Assembly (NCBI GenBank): GCA_965662545.1
Contig: CBFIHZ010000070.1
Location: forward strand, 1 to 6,028
Length of the DNA stretch: 6,028 nucleotides
Source of the DNA: CPC320 sp002684375
Lineage (GTDB): Bacteria; Pseudomonadota; Alphaproteobacteria; Rhodobacterales; Rhodobacteraceae
Direction of reading: 5' to 3'
Position 1 is the stretch's first letter. Each line of letters starts with the position of its first letter. This document shows positions 6,006 through 6,028 of the stretch, one piece after another. The notes beneath the pieces were generated by a model. That model did not search any database. It was not told the origin of the DNA and worked only from the letters and a program-made list of their open reading frames with translations. The translations under genes were made by a program, and so were the position numbers.

Positions 6006-6028
6006 TATGAATGATATTTAATTAAAAT

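Larger units (their letters stand above)
5690..6028. other. Non-coding right end: repeats and tRNA remnant
   Basis: No protein gene is supported in this stretch; the longest ATG frame seen is a dubious 17-residue one (5806-5859). It contains GTGT/ACAC-type short repeats at 5757-5789 and 5981-6005, a tandem TGCGCTAC repeat at 5820-5838, and a minus-strand tRNA 3'-half at 5889-5938. From 5941 to the end the DNA is very AT-rich. The combination fits an attachment region or edge of an integrated element. Confidence 0.5.

Overview
The window looks like a fragment of an alphaproteobacterial genome, most likely marine Rhodobacterales or a relative. This is judged from the style of the IS66 transposase and of the dimethylglycine/sarcosine-dehydrogenase-type flavoprotein; no rRNA or other marker is present to fix the taxon. 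Two compositions meet here. The left half (about 1-3430) is GC-rich (hand count about 62% GC in 1381-1440). The right half (about 3430-6028) is AT-rich (about 38% in 4321-4380) and differs in codon use. This suggests that DNA of different origins is joined near 3430-3480.

Layout. 1-808 is the 3' part of an IS66-family insertion sequence: the C-terminal half of the DDE transposase and the right terminal inverted repeat. 809-983 is a short spacer with no supported gene. 984-3383 (minus strand) encodes a complete ~799-residue FAD-dependent oxidoreductase fused to a folate-binding GcvT-type module. 3384-3631 is the divergent intergenic region, with a candidate promoter and dyad in front of the next gene. 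3632-5014 (plus) encodes a Tat-exported three-domain multicopper oxidase that starts at TTG and keeps all copper ligands. 5015-5218 is a spacer with small dyads. 5219-5689 (plus) encodes a secreted plastocyanin/azurin-like cupredoxin. 5690-6028 has no supported protein gene, but it carries short repeats and, on the minus strand, the 3' half of a tRNA (5889-5938) whose 5' half is missing.

How the parts relate. The oxidase and the cupredoxin form a plausible periplasmic copper module: the first oxidises Cu(I) or an organic substrate with O2, and the second carries copper or electrons. No copper pump, chaperone or regulator is visible in the window. The flavoprotein belongs to one-carbon/methylamine catabolism and has no evident link to the copper genes beyond sharing an intergenic region. 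The tRNA 3'-half remnant, with GTGT-N-ACAC repeats on both sides, looks like an attachment-site scar of a tyrosine-recombinase element. With the IS66 remnant at the other end, this makes the window look like mobile, rearranged accessory DNA. I see no clear evidence of a wholly new system; the tRNA scar with its repeats and the transferred copper pair are the points most worth following.
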